Shown: one piece after another, positions 17,103 through 25,358 of the stretch
How the letters are laid out: each line of letters begins with the position of its first letter
How positions within the stretch are numbered: position 1 is the stretch's first letter
Assembly: GCF_013328815.1 (NCBI RefSeq)
Contig: NZ_JABUHN010000004.1
Span: 186,001-250,000 of the forward strand
DNA: 64,000 nucleotides
Reading direction: 5' to 3'
Source of the DNA: Tabrizicola fusiformis
Lineage (GTDB): Bacteria; Pseudomonadota; Alphaproteobacteria; Rhodobacterales; Rhodobacteraceae
Position numbers and translations under genes: made by a program
The notes under the pieces: generated by a model
Database searches by the model: none
The model's input: only the letters and a program-made list of their open reading frames with translations
Told to the model about the DNA's origin: nothing

Positions 17103-18056
17103 TCAACTCCGCCGTTGCGGCACTCCGGGCAGAACACAGAGCATTTCATAAAGCAGGTTCGCCCCGATCAGCGCGGTATTGCCCGAAGGATCATAGGGCG
17201 GCGAAACCTCGACCAGATCGCCGCCGATCAGGTTCAGCCCGGCACAACCGCGCACGATCTCAAGCCCCTGCCAGATGGTCAGCCCGCCGGGTTCCACCGT
17301 GCCCGTCCCGGGCGCAAAAGCCGGGTCCAGACTGTCGATGTCATAGCTAAGGTAAACCGGCGCATCGCCGATCTTTTCCCGAACCTCTGCCATCAGCGGT
17401 TTCAGCGACTTGTGCCAGCAGTCTTCGGCCTGCACCACGGTCCAGCCCCGCTCACGGCCCCAATCGAAATCGTCCGGGCCATAGCCGGTGCCGCGCAGCC
17501 CGATCTGAAACACCTTGTCATTGATCAGGCAGCCGTCTTCCCACGCCCGGCGGAAGGGGCAGCCATGGGCGACCTTCTCGCCGAACATCGTGTCATTGAT
17601 ATCGGCATGGGCATCGACATGGATCAGCGCCACCGGCCCGTGTTTCTTCTTCATCGCCCGCAGGATCGGCCAGGTCAGCGTATGGTCGCCGCCAAGGGTC
17701 AGCGGGATGGCGCCCTTGTCCAGCACCCCGTCATAAAAGGCGGTGATGATGTCCACCGTCTTCTTCAGATCAAAGGTGTTGATCGGCACATCACCGATAT
17801 CGGCCACCTGCAAATGCTCAAAAGGCGCCGCGCCGGTGGCCATGTTATAGGGCCGCAGCATCCGGCTTTCATCGCGGATCTGGCGCGGACCCAGCCGTGT
17901 GCCGGATCGGTTCGAGGTGCCATGATCCATCGGAATGCCGACGAACGCCACGTCCAGCCCGGTCGCATCCGCCTGTGCGGGCAGCCGCATCATCGTGGCG
18001 GGGCCGCCGAAACGCGGCATGTCATTGCCGCCCAAAGGTTGGTTGAAACGGCTCAT
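17103..18056 (-). CDS. speB: Agmatinase/guanidinobutyrase family ureohydrolase
   Basis: A 317-residue binuclear manganese ureohydrolase. The metal ligands are intact: GGDHT (His125), DAHAD (Asp148, His150, Asp152) and SYDIDSLDP (Asp239, Asp241). HGCPFRRA is also present. Agmatinases release urea from agmatine to make putrescine; guanidinobutyrases make 4-aminobutyrate from the same chemistry, and sequence alone does not decide. One oddity: the usual GTGTPEPGG reads GTGTVEPGG. It overlaps the upstream ureohydrolase by 4 nt and precedes an aminotransferase that could use the product. Confidence 0.88.
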   Translation of the reverse strand: MSRFNQPLGGNDMPRFGGPATMMRLPAQADATGLDVAFVGIPMDHGTSNRSGTRLGPRQIRDESRMLRPYNMATGAAPFEHLQVADIGDVPINTFDLKKTVDIITAFYDGVLDKGAIPLTLGGDHTLTWPILRAMKKKHGPVALIHVDAHADINDTMFGEKVAHGCPFRRAWEDGCLINDKVFQIGLRGTGYGPDDFDWGRERGWTVVQAEDCWHKSLKPLMAEVREKIGDAPVYLSYDIDSLDPAFAPGTGTVEPGGLTIWQGLEIVRGCAGLNLIGGDLVEVSPPYDPSGNTALIGANLLYEMLCVLPGVPQRRS

Positions 18057-19000
18057 CCCTGTCCCCCTTGTTCCGCGATCAGCCCGATCACCCCGGCCAG
18101 CAATTGCGCCGCCACCAGCGCGCCCTGCCCGTCAATGTCGCGCTCGGGCATGAATTCCACCATGTCAAAGGCGGCGATCCGCGCCTTGGCCGCCACGCCC
18201 GCAATCAGTTCGAACACCTGCCAATAGGTCAGCCCGCCCGCCGTGCGCCCGATCACCGCCGGCATCACCGCCGGGTCCAGCGCATCCACGTCCAGACAGA
18301 TCACCACCCGCGCCCCTTCGGGGATCAGCGCCAGCGCCGGCGCCACACCCAGCGCCGCCACCTTGCGGGCATGAACGAACTGCACCCCCGCCTCAACCGC
18401 ATCGACATAATCGCCCGGTCGGGCAGAGCCGATACCCCGGCTGCCGACCTGAATGATCTGGCCCACATGCGCCATCTCCGAGGCCCGCCGCATGGTCGAG
18501 GACAGGCCCCACCGCTCGCCCCCCACCTCGTCGCGCCAGTCGATATGGGCGTCGATCTGCAGGATGGTCAGCGGCCCCTGCCCCTCCAGCGCCTGCAACA
18601 TCGGGATCGGCAGCGAATCGTCGCCCCCCAGAAGGACCGGCACCGCCCCCGCCGCCACGATCTCGGCCACGGCGGCGCGCAGGGTGGCGCGGTTGCCTTC
18701 GGGGTCGGCCACGTCCACCGGCACATCGCCGCCATCCAGCACCCGCGCGCCCTCGGGCAGCACGGTCAAGCCGGTGTCAAAGTTCATGTTGCCCTGCGCG
18801 GCGGCAAAGGCCGCGCCCCCGGCCCGGATCGCCGCCGCGCCGCCCGCGCAATAGAACCCGACCGACGGATAGGGTGTGCAGCCATCGGCCCCGATGATCA
18901 CCGCCGCAGCGCCCTGCAAATCCGCAGGCCCCAGCGCCTCTGGCAGGCCCATGAAGGTCTTGCCGCCTTCGGCCCCGAACATCGCCCCAAGTGTCGCCAT
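18053..19000 (-). CDS. Ureohydrolase (arginase/agmatinase) family protein with altered metal site
   Basis: A 315-residue arginase-fold protein. DAHID (Asp150, His152, Asp154) and CLDVDALDP (Asp237, Asp239) are retained. The first metal motif reads GGDDS, so Asp128 replaces the usual His ligand, and the usual HG-(x)-xxRRA loop reads WGLSSTMRRASE. The start MATLGAMFGAEGG has GAGG upstream; the longer frame has none. It overlaps speB by 4 nt, so the two are made together. It could have a different metal or substrate, or be a regulatory partner of the neighbour; no specific substrate is assigned. Confidence 0.82.
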   Translation of the reverse strand: MATLGAMFGAEGGKTFMGLPEALGPADLQGAAAVIIGADGCTPYPSVGFYCAGGAAAIRAGGAAFAAAQGNMNFDTGLTVLPEGARVLDGGDVPVDVADPEGNRATLRAAVAEIVAAGAVPVLLGGDDSLPIPMLQALEGQGPLTILQIDAHIDWRDEVGGERWGLSSTMRRASEMAHVGQIIQVGSRGIGSARPGDYVDAVEAGVQFVHARKVAALGVAPALALIPEGARVVICLDVDALDPAVMPAVIGRTAGGLTYWQVFELIAGVAAKARIAAFDMVEFMPERDIDGQGALVAAQLLAGVIGLIAEQGGQG

Positions 19001-19061
19001 TTGCCGCCTCGCCGATTGTCGCGGCATCCTGCGACGGGCCAGCCGCCCCTGCAAGGGGCGC

Positions 19062-19093
19062 CAAAGCAAAAGGGCACCCCGAAGGATGCCCTT
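19062..19093 (-). terminator. Intrinsic terminator of acpP
   Basis: On the minus strand AAGGGCA...TGCCCTT forms a stem with further inner CC/GG pairs, followed by TTTTGCTTT. It lies about 30 nt after the acpP stop and just before the start region of the ureohydrolase. Confidence 0.8.
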
Positions 19094-19123
19094 GATCCGC
19101 CCGAAGGCCGATGCAGTCCGACC

Positions 19124-19357
19124 TCAGACAGCGCCCGAGATGAACTTCACCGCGTCGCCGAAGGTCTGGATGGTTTCGGCGGCATCATCGGGGATCTCGA
19201 TGCCGAATTCTTCTTCGAAGGCCATGACCAGCTCGACCGTGTCGAGGCTGTCGGCGCCCAGATCGTCGATGAACGAGGCGTTCTCGGTCACTTTGTCCGC
19301 TTCGACGCCGAGATGCTCGACGACGATCTTCTTCACGCGATCGGCGATGTCGCTCAT
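19124..19357 (-). CDS. acpP: Acyl carrier protein
   Basis: A 77-residue acidic acyl carrier protein for type II fatty acid synthesis. The phosphopantetheine serine is in [20 protein letters not shown], and the helix pattern and length are standard. The ATG follows AGAGGAAGTGAC; the longer frame is spurious. It lies downstream of fabG but is separated from it by a hydrolase gene and a 150-bp gap, so it may have its own promoter. A terminator follows. Confidence 0.97.
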   Translation of the reverse strand: MSDIADRVKKIVVEHLGVEADKVTENASFIDDLGADSLDTVELVMAFEEEFGIEIPDDAAETIQTFGDAVKFISGAV

Positions 19358-19507
19358 GTCACTTCCTCTTTCACTGGGGCCGTGCCCCGTCGTTGCCTTG
19401 CCCCTGAGGGCGGTTATGCGCCAAGGCCCGCAGGCAAAACCCCGGCTCCCGTCGCGCGGCTGATAGCAAAGCCGTGAAGGCAAGGCAACCGAAACAATCG
19501 CCCGCCC

Positions 19508-20275
19508 CTAGCTGCGCCGTGCCGCCCGCCCCTCCAACGCATCGGCCAGACGGTGGGCATAGTCCAGACTGCCCCCGCGCGCCTTGTGACGCAAGCCCAG
19601 CATCGCGGCGGGCGTCAGCCGGTCCTCGGCCACCAGCCGCTGCAAATGGCCCCAAAGCCCCGCACGGCGGATCAGCCCGGTCGCCGGATGGCCGCCAAAG
19701 GGCAGCGCCACCGCCCGCACCCCCGGCGCAAGGGCGGCAATGGCGCGGGCATGGTCGCGGTCCTTGCTGCGGTTGAGCGGATCGAACAGGGCCAACCCCT
19801 GCAGCTCTGGTGCGATATCCTGCGCCATCAGGTCCAGCGCCGGCAGCATCCCCCCGGCAAAGCGGCGATAGCGCCCGTCAAAGGGCGCCCGCTCGGCAAA
19901 GGGCGTCACCTGCGCCGATACCAGCAGCACTTGGCGCAGCCGCAGCACCGCCGACAGCTTCAGCGCGGCAAAACCGCCCATGGAAAAGCCGATGCCGGTG
20001 GTGCCGTCATACCCGGCACAGACCGGCGCCAGCGCCCGCATCAGCGGTGCAAGATCGGCATTCAGATACCAGTCATTCGCGGCGGATTGCACGACAAGCT
20101 GCGCAAAACCCCGCCGCGCGAAAGCGCGCGAGGGCGCCGCCCCGGAAAAGCCGCGCCGCCCGCGCTCCAGATGGTCGAAAGACACGGCCAGCCGCGCCCG
20201 ACCCGGATCGAACAGTGTGGCCCGCAAATGCGCGCCGGCAAATACCGTCAGACCGGGCTCCGGCGCCGCCTGCAC
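19508..20275 (-). CDS. Alpha/beta hydrolase-like protein
   Basis: About 255 residues, starting at GTG three bases after the fabG stop. A nucleophile elbow GIGFSMGGFAALK lies near residue 95, and GGHPATG late in the protein could supply the catalytic His; the acid is not certain. There is no signal peptide. I cannot name a family beyond the alpha/beta hydrolase fold. Its tight coupling to fabG, and acpP next downstream, suggests an acyl-thioester or lipid-linked substrate, but this is inferred from position alone. Confidence 0.72.
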   Translation of the reverse strand: MQAAPEPGLTVFAGAHLRATLFDPGRARLAVSFDHLERGRRGFSGAAPSRAFARRGFAQLVVQSAANDWYLNADLAPLMRALAPVCAGYDGTTGIGFSMGGFAALKLSAVLRLRQVLLVSAQVTPFAERAPFDGRYRRFAGGMLPALDLMAQDIAPELQGLALFDPLNRSKDRDHARAIAALAPGVRAVALPFGGHPATGLIRRAGLWGHLQRLVAEDRLTPAAMLGLRHKARGGSLDYAHRLADALEGRAARRS

Positions 20276-20278
20276 GCG

Positions 20279-21016
20279 TCAGGCCATGTTGCCGCCGCCG
20301 TTGACATGCAGCGTCGCCCCGGTGACATAGCCCGCCTCGCCCGAGGCCAGATACAGCACCGCCGCCGCAATCTCTTCGGGCTGGCCCATTCGCCCGGCGG
20401 GCACATCGGCCAGAATGCGGGCGCGCTGTTCGTCGTTCAGCTTTTCGGTCATGGCGGTTTCCACCAGACCGGGCGCCACACAGTTCACCGTGATGCCACG
20501 GCTGGCCACTTCCTGCGCCAGCGATTTCGACAGCCCCGTCAGCCCGGCCTTGGCGGCGGCATAATTCGCCTGCCCCGGATTGCCCGAGGTGCCGACGACC
20601 GAGGTGATGTTGATGATCCGGCCCCAGCGCGCCTTCATCATGCCGCGCAGCGCCGCCCGGCAAAGCCGGAAGGAAGATGTCAGGTTGACGTCGATCACCT
20701 GCGCCCAGTCATCGTCCGACATCCGCATCATCAGACCGTCGCGGGTGATCCCGGCGTTGTTGACCAGAATGTCCACCGAACCCATCGCCTCGGCGGCGCG
20801 CTTCGTCAGCCCCTCGACTTCGGTCGGCTCCGACAGGTTGCAGGGCAGCACATGCGCCCGCCCGCCCAGCTCCGCCGCAAGCGCCTCAAGCGGCGCAACG
20901 CGGGTGCCCGACAGGCCCACCGTGGCCCCGGCACCATGCAGCGCCCGCGCCACCGCCCCGCCGATACCCCCCGAAGCGCCCGTCACCAGCGCGCATTTTC
21001 CTGTCAGATCGAACAT
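20279..21016 (-). CDS. fabG: 3-oxoacyl-[acyl-carrier-protein] reductase
   Basis: A 245-residue SDR enzyme reducing 3-oxoacyl-ACP with NADPH. It has the cofactor motif TGASGGIGGAVARAL, NNAGITRD, the catalytic Ser in NITSVVGTSGNPGQ, YAAAKAGL (Tyr and Lys) and the C-terminal GYVTGATLHVNGGGNMA. GGAGGGG precedes the ATG. It is the standard FabG length. fabD lies upstream on the same strand, with a 105-bp gap. Confidence 0.96.
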   Translation of the reverse strand: MFDLTGKCALVTGASGGIGGAVARALHGAGATVGLSGTRVAPLEALAAELGGRAHVLPCNLSEPTEVEGLTKRAAEAMGSVDILVNNAGITRDGLMMRMSDDDWAQVIDVNLTSSFRLCRAALRGMMKARWGRIINITSVVGTSGNPGQANYAAAKAGLTGLSKSLAQEVASRGITVNCVAPGLVETAMTEKLNDEQRARILADVPAGRMGQPEEIAAAVLYLASGEAGYVTGATLHVNGGGNMA

Positions 21017-21121
21017 GGCACATCCCCTCCAGTCACCGAGGCTTCCTTAACAACCCCCGCCCCGAATTTCCACCCGCCGATTTGGCCGGCAGGCCGCAGC
21101 GTCCGGGGCCAGAACGTAGCC

Positions 21122-22054
21122 TCAGCCTTTGGCGGCCAGCACATCCTCGGGCGTGCCCACGGCGCGCAGCGCCACCTCGCCGCCGACGATCCGCTTGATC
21201 ATGCCCGACAGCGCCTTGCCCGCGCCGATTTCCCAGAACTCGGTGACACCCGCGCCCGCCATCCATTGCACGCTTTCGCGCCAGCGGACCGAGCCGGTCA
21301 CCTGCGCCACCAGAAGCGCGCGGATGCGGTCGGGTTCGGTCACCGCCTCGGCCCGCACATTCACCACCACCGGCACTTTCGGCGCCGAAACGGTGACGGC
21401 GGCCAGCGCCTCGGCCATGACGGCGGCGGCGGGCTGCATCAATGCGCAATGGAACGGGGCAGAGACCGGCAGCAAGAGCGCGCGCTTGGCGCCGCGGGCC
21501 TTGGCGATGTCCAGTGCCCGCTCGACCGCGCCCTTGTGGCCCGAAACCACCACCTGCGCGGGATCGTTGTCATTGGCGGCCTGACAGACCTCGCCCTGCG
21601 CAGCCTCGGCGGCAACCTCGGCCGCCTGCTCGAAATTCAGCCCCAGAAGGGCGGCCATGGCGCCCACACCCACCGGCACCGCCTCTTGCATGGCGCGGCC
21701 GCGGATGCGCAAGAGGCGCGCGGTGTCCGACAGGCTCAGGGCCCCTGCGGCACAAAGCGCGGAATATTCGCCCAGCGAATGACCCGCGACAAAGGCCGCA
21801 TGATCAATGCCGATCCCCTCCACCTCAAGCGCGCGCATGGCGGCGAGCGAGGTTGCCATCAGCGCCGGCTGCGCATTCTGCGTCAGCGTCAGGGTGGCGA
21901 TGTCGCCCTCCCAGATCAGCGCCGACAGCTTTTCGCCCAAGGCCGCATCCACCTCGTCGAACACGGCTTTTGCCGCCGGATAGGCTTCGGCCAAAGCGCG
22001 GCCCATGCCGATGGTCTGGGCACCCTGCCCCGGAAAAACGAATGCGCGGCTCAT
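21122..22054 (-). CDS. fabD: Malonyl-CoA:ACP transacylase
   Basis: A 310-residue enzyme that loads malonate onto ACP. FVFPGQGAQTIGMGRAL opens the protein. The active-site serine is in VAGHSLGEYSALCAAG, with the His motif in PVSAPFHCALM and the Gln in TQNAQPALMATS. The internal ATG preceded by GGGGAGGATCGCC gives the usual length. It begins the fabD-fabG-hydrolase-acpP string and diverges from the cytochrome b561 gene across a 184-bp gap. Confidence 0.96.
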   Translation of the reverse strand: MSRAFVFPGQGAQTIGMGRALAEAYPAAKAVFDEVDAALGEKLSALIWEGDIATLTLTQNAQPALMATSLAAMRALEVEGIGIDHAAFVAGHSLGEYSALCAAGALSLSDTARLLRIRGRAMQEAVPVGVGAMAALLGLNFEQAAEVAAEAAQGEVCQAANDNDPAQVVVSGHKGAVERALDIAKARGAKRALLLPVSAPFHCALMQPAAAVMAEALAAVTVSAPKVPVVVNVRAEAVTEPDRIRALLVAQVTGSVRWRESVQWMAGAGVTEFWEIGAGKALSGMIKRIVGGEVALRAVGTPEDVLAAKG

Positions 22055-22238
22055 GGCGATCCTCCCCTGTTTGTACCGGCTTACCCAATGGCTGCGCCCC
22101 GCGCAACCGCACCGCACAATCGCAAGGCGGTCACGGCCCGATCACGCCAAAGTCACCGCACAGTGGCTGTGCGCAAGGTCAGAGGCGGCGGCGGCGCGCG
22201 CCTGCTATCTTGCTGCAAAGCAGAAAACGGAGTTGCCG

Positions 22239-23417
22239 ATGCCCCGCCCGAATACCTCCCAAAGCTATGGCAGCGTCGCGCGCACGCTGCACTGGCTGAC
22301 CGCCCTTCTGATCCTGACGGCGATTCCGCTGGGGCTGATCGCCAATGACATGGCGCTGACCGGCGCCGCATCTGCGGCGCGCAAGGCGCAGCTTTTCAGC
22401 CTGCACAAGACGCTGGGCATCGCGGCTTTTGCCGTGGCGCTGTTGCGCATCCTCTGGGCACTGGTGCAGCCGCGTCCGGCGCCGCTGCACCCGGGGCGGC
22501 GGCTTGAAACCCTTGCCGCAGAGGCGGTGCATTGGACGCTCTATCTGTCGCTGGTCGCCGTGCCGTTGTCGGGCTGGGTGCATCATGCGGCCACCACCGG
22601 CTTTGCGCCGATCCTCTGGCCGCTGGGTCAGGGCCTGCCCTTCGTGCCGGTCTCGGAAGCCGTCGCGGCCAGCGCGGGCGCCCTGCACTGGATCTTCACC
22701 AAACTGCTGATCGCCAGCCTGATCCTGCATGTCGCGGGCGCCCTGAAACATGCGCTGATCGACCGCGATGGCACGCTGGCACGGATGATCAGCGGCCGCG
22801 CGGCAGGGCATCCGGCCCCGCATCCCAAGGCGCCTGCCCTTGCCGCGCTGGCGGTCTATGCCGCCGCCGCCGCGCTGGCCATCGGCCTGACCGCCCCGCC
22901 CGAAGCCGCCGCCTCGGCGCCGCAGGCCGCCACAGCGGGCAACTGGCAGGTCAGCGAAGGCAGCATCGCCTTCCGCGTCCGGCAGATGGGCGCCGAGGTC
23001 GAGGGGCGTTTTGGCATCTGGAGCGCCGAAATCATCTTTGACGAAACTCCGGTTGATGGCAGGAACGGTCAGGTGACCGCCAGCATCGACCTGGCCTCGC
23101 TCGCCCTCGGATCGGTCGGCGATCAGGCCAAGGGGCCGGAATTCCTTGATGTGGTCAAACACCCGACCGCCACCTTCACCGCCGATATCCGCCCCGAAGG
23201 CGCAGGCTATGTCGCCGAAGGAACCCTGGACCTGCATGGACAGAGCCGGCCGCTCTCCCTGCCGTTTGCCCTGCAGATCGACGGCGACAGCGCCCGCGTG
23301 ACCGGCACCGTCGCGCTCGACCGCCGCGATTTCGGCATCGGCGCCGGGTATGAGGATGAGGAAACCGTGGGCTTTGCCGTGACGCTGGACATCGCCCTGA
23401 CGGCAAGGCGGAACTGA
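22239..23417 (+). CDS. Cytochrome b561 fused to a YceI domain
   Basis: A 392-residue fusion. Residues 1 to about 185 form a four-helix cytochrome b561 with heme-ligand type histidines (TLHWLTALL, SLHKTLG, LHWIFTKL, LHVAGALKH). A further hydrophobic segment at about 200-220 leads to a YceI lipocalin-like domain (about 230-392) reading WQVSEGSIAFRVRQMGAEVEG and PTATFTADI. The YceI part would sit in the periplasm. YceI domains bind polyisoprenoids such as ubiquinone, so electron exchange between quinone and heme is plausible. A stand-alone YceI gene faces it. Confidence 0.88.
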   Translation: MPRPNTSQSYGSVARTLHWLTALLILTAIPLGLIANDMALTGAASAARKAQLFSLHKTLGIAAFAVALLRILWALVQPRPAPLHPGRRLETLAAEAVHWTLYLSLVAVPLSGWVHHAATTGFAPILWPLGQGLPFVPVSEAVAASAGALHWIFTKLLIASLILHVAGALKHALIDRDGTLARMISGRAAGHPAPHPKAPALAALAVYAAAAALAIGLTAPPEAAASAPQAATAGNWQVSEGSIAFRVRQMGAEVEGRFGIWSAEIIFDETPVDGRNGQVTASIDLASLALGSVGDQAKGPEFLDVVKHPTATFTADIRPEGAGYVAEGTLDLHGQSRPLSLPFALQIDGDSARVTGTVALDRRDFGIGAGYEDEETVGFAVTLDIALTARRN

Positions 23418-23432
23418 GGGGCGAGGCGGGAC

Positions 23433-23476
23433 CAAATTCCTTCGAAGGAATTTGCAAATTTCTTGGAAGAAATTTG
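23433..23476. repeat. Two abutting 22-nt palindromes
   Basis: Unit one (23433-23454) is a perfect palindrome built on AATTCCTTCGAAGGAATT. Unit two (23455-23476) is CAAATTTCTT-GG-AAGAAATTTG. The units abut with no spacer, 15 nt after the b561-YceI stop. The same layout recurs at 39834, 54310 and 63770. On RNA each unit folds into a hairpin. Confidence 0.85.
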
Positions 23477-23499
23477 GCCCTTCGCCTGACCGCATGGAA

Positions 23500-23529
23500 A
23501 AGGGCCGCCGGATTACTCCGGCGGCCCTT
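23500..23529. terminator. Bidirectional terminator between the two YceI-bearing genes
   Basis: A perfect 13-bp stem, AAGGGCCGCCGGA with its complement, closes over TTAC. It can end the + strand b561-YceI transcript (CTT then TCTG) and the minus-strand yceI transcript (stem then TTTTCC). Confidence 0.8.
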
Positions 23530-23546
23530 CTGCCTTGCGCAACGGC

Positions 23547-24122
23547 TTATTCGGCTTTCGAGGCTTCGACCGAAATCGCCACCTGCACCTCATCCGAGAC
23601 GAAGGGGGCGAAAGCGCCCAGATTGTAGTCCGAGCGGATCAGCGTGGTGGTGGCGCTGAAGCCGGCCCAAGGCTTTTTCTCCATCGGGTGTTCGCCCGCC
23701 TGTGTCAGCACGGCATCCAGAACCACCGATTTCGTGACGCTGTTCAGCGTCAGGTCGCCGGTGATCTTGGCCGTCTTCTCGCCGGTCACTTCGATGCCGG
23801 TCGAGGTGAAGGACACCATTTCATCCTCGGTCGCGTCAAAGAAATCGGGCGACATGAAATGATCGAACCGCGCCTGCCAGCCGGTCAGCATGGTCTTGAC
23901 CGGGAAAGCCACCGTCACCGACGAGGCCGCAGGATTGGCCTGATCGAATTGAATCTCGCCGTCAAAGCCCGAGAACATGCCGGTCGAGGTCGAATAGCCC
24001 AGATGGTTGTAGGTGAACACGATCTGGCTGTGGCTGGGGTCCAGCACATATTTCTCGGCCTCGGCAAAGGCGGGGGCGGCGGTCAGCGCGGCGATCAGCG
24101 CCAGCGGAGCGAAACGGGTCAT
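23547..24122 (-). CDS. yceI: YceI family periplasmic protein
   Basis: 191 residues with a signal peptide (MTRFAPLALIAALTAAPAFA). The mature protein begins EAEKYVLDPSHSQIVFTYNHLG, the classic YceI opening, and continues with GEIQFDQANPAASSV and SATTTLIRSDYNLG. YceI proteins are lipocalin-like and bind long isoprenoids including quinones. The internal ATG preceded by AGGATGTCTT is used because it starts the signal peptide. It is convergent with the b561-YceI fusion. Confidence 0.92.
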   Translation of the reverse strand: MTRFAPLALIAALTAAPAFAEAEKYVLDPSHSQIVFTYNHLGYSTSTGMFSGFDGEIQFDQANPAASSVTVAFPVKTMLTGWQARFDHFMSPDFFDATEDEMVSFTSTGIEVTGEKTAKITGDLTLNSVTKSVVLDAVLTQAGEHPMEKKPWAGFSATTTLIRSDYNLGAFAPFVSDEVQVAISVEASKAE

Positions 24123-24300
24123 AAGACATCCTTGCAACAGATTGAAAAGCCGCTCTAATCTGCCTGCGTCACCTTGCATTCTCAAGTCAGGCGAACCGCG
24201 CATTTCCTGTGCGGCAACGCACATCACACCTGCGTCAGGCCGGAAATCTGCCCGATTTTGCAGCACTCGACAGGGCCACCCGGCGCGCTATGGTGCCGCC

Positions 24301-24735
24301 ATGATCCGCCATTCGCTTTCCCCCATCGCCCGCCGCATCGTCTATGCCCTGTTGTTCGAGGGGCTGGGACTGGCCATCACCACGCTGGGCCTTCTGGCCT
24401 TTTCCCATGCCGATGCTGCCACGGCGGGCGGAGCGGCCTTTGGATCAACCCTGATTGCGCTGCTGTGGAACTACGTGTTCAACGCGATCTTCGAAGCCTG
24501 GGAGCGGCGGCAGACCGTCAAAGGCCGCAGCCTGCGCCGCCGCCTTGCGCATGGCGTCCTCTATGAGGGCGGGCTGATCCTGCTGATGGTGCCTTTCCTG
24601 GCATGGTGGCTGCAAACCGGGCTGATCGAGGCGCTGGTCTATGATCTGGCGCTGGTGGCGTTCTTTGGTGTTTATGCCTTTGTCTTCACCTGGGGCTTTG
24701 ACAAGGTGTTCGGCCTGCCCACATCGGCCCGCTAA
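24301..24735 (+). CDS. PACE family multidrug/biocide efflux transporter
   Basis: A 144-residue inner-membrane protein with four helices arranged as two bacterial-transmembrane-pair repeats. The PACE signature residues are visible: Arg and Glu in RRIVYALLFEGLG, ALLWNYVFNAIFEAWE in helix 2, a second repeat starting LAHGVLYEGGL, and VYDLALVAFFGVYAFVFTWGFD. PACE proteins export chlorhexidine, acriflavine and short diamines. It diverges from yceI. Substrate is not determined. Confidence 0.86.
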   Translation: MIRHSLSPIARRIVYALLFEGLGLAITTLGLLAFSHADAATAGGAAFGSTLIALLWNYVFNAIFEAWERRQTVKGRSLRRRLAHGVLYEGGLILLMVPFLAWWLQTGLIEALVYDLALVAFFGVYAFVFTWGFDKVFGLPTSAR

Positions 24736-24822
24736 AACCCCGCGAAGGGTTGCATCCCGGCCCGCCTTCTGTATAAGGCCGCATCCTTCCCGCAATTTCC
24801 ACGCAACGGCGCAGCCTCTCGT

Positions 24823-24850
24823 GGTCGGGCCGCGGGAAGGTTGCCCGACC
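24823..24850 (+). promoter_or_regulatory. S6:S18-binding rpsF leader hairpin
   Basis: GGTCGGGC (24823-24830) pairs with GCCCGACC (24843-24850) over a 12-nt loop with CCG at its 5' side and GGGAAGG in the middle, 33 nt upstream of rpsF. A hairpin with this CCG and AAGGTTGCC layout is the known autoregulatory rpsF leader that mimics the 16S rRNA site of the S6:S18 pair. Identification is by position and by those conserved bases; no covariance search was run. Confidence 0.7.
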
Positions 24851-24883
24851 TATGAAATGCGCCTGATCAGAAACGGAGCATAC

Positions 24884-25336
24884 ATGCCGCTTTATGAGCA
24901 TGTCTTCATCGCGCGTCAGGACTTGTCCAACACGCAAGCCGAAGGCCTTGTGGAACACTTCTCGACCGTCCTCGCGGACAACGGCGGCAAAGTCGTCGAA
25001 AGCGAGTATTGGGGCGTGAAGACCATGGCCTACAAGATCAACAAGAACCGCAAGGGCCATTACGCCTTCCTGAAATCGGACGCCCCCTCGGCTGCCGTGC
25101 AGGAAATGGAGCGTCTGATGCGCCTGCATGACGACGTGATGCGCGTGCTGACCATCAAGGTTGACAAGCACGGCGACGGCCCGTCGGTGCAGATGCAAAA
25201 GCGTGACGAGCGTGAGCGCGGCGACCGTGGCGACCGTCCCGAGGGCGGCTTCGGCGGCGGCGAACGTCGTGAACGTCCCTCCTTCGGTGGTGACCGCGGC
25301 GATCGCGGTGGCGACCGTGGCGGCTTCCGTCGCTGA
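24884..25336 (+). CDS. rpsF: Small ribosomal subunit protein S6
   Basis: 150 residues. The S6 core (MPLYEHVFIARQDLS to MRVLTIKVDKH) is followed by a 40-residue Arg/Gly/Asp-rich tail (ERGDRGDRPEGGFGGGERR), a tail typical of alphaproteobacterial S6. The ATG has CGGAGC upstream. It starts the rpsF-rpsR-rplI operon and is probably autoregulated through the leader hairpin just upstream. Confidence 0.97.
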   Translation: MPLYEHVFIARQDLSNTQAEGLVEHFSTVLADNGGKVVESEYWGVKTMAYKINKNRKGHYAFLKSDAPSAAVQEMERLMRLHDDVMRVLTIKVDKHGDGPSVQMQKRDERERGDRGDRPEGGFGGGERRERPSFGGDRGDRGGDRGGFRR

Positions 25337-25358
25337 TCTGAGAAAAGGACAATAAGCC

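Noticed and set aside
19553-22348. A 931-residue + strand open frame over fabD, fabG and the hydrolase
   Set aside because: It is antisense to three well-supported genes and lacks any recognisable domain.
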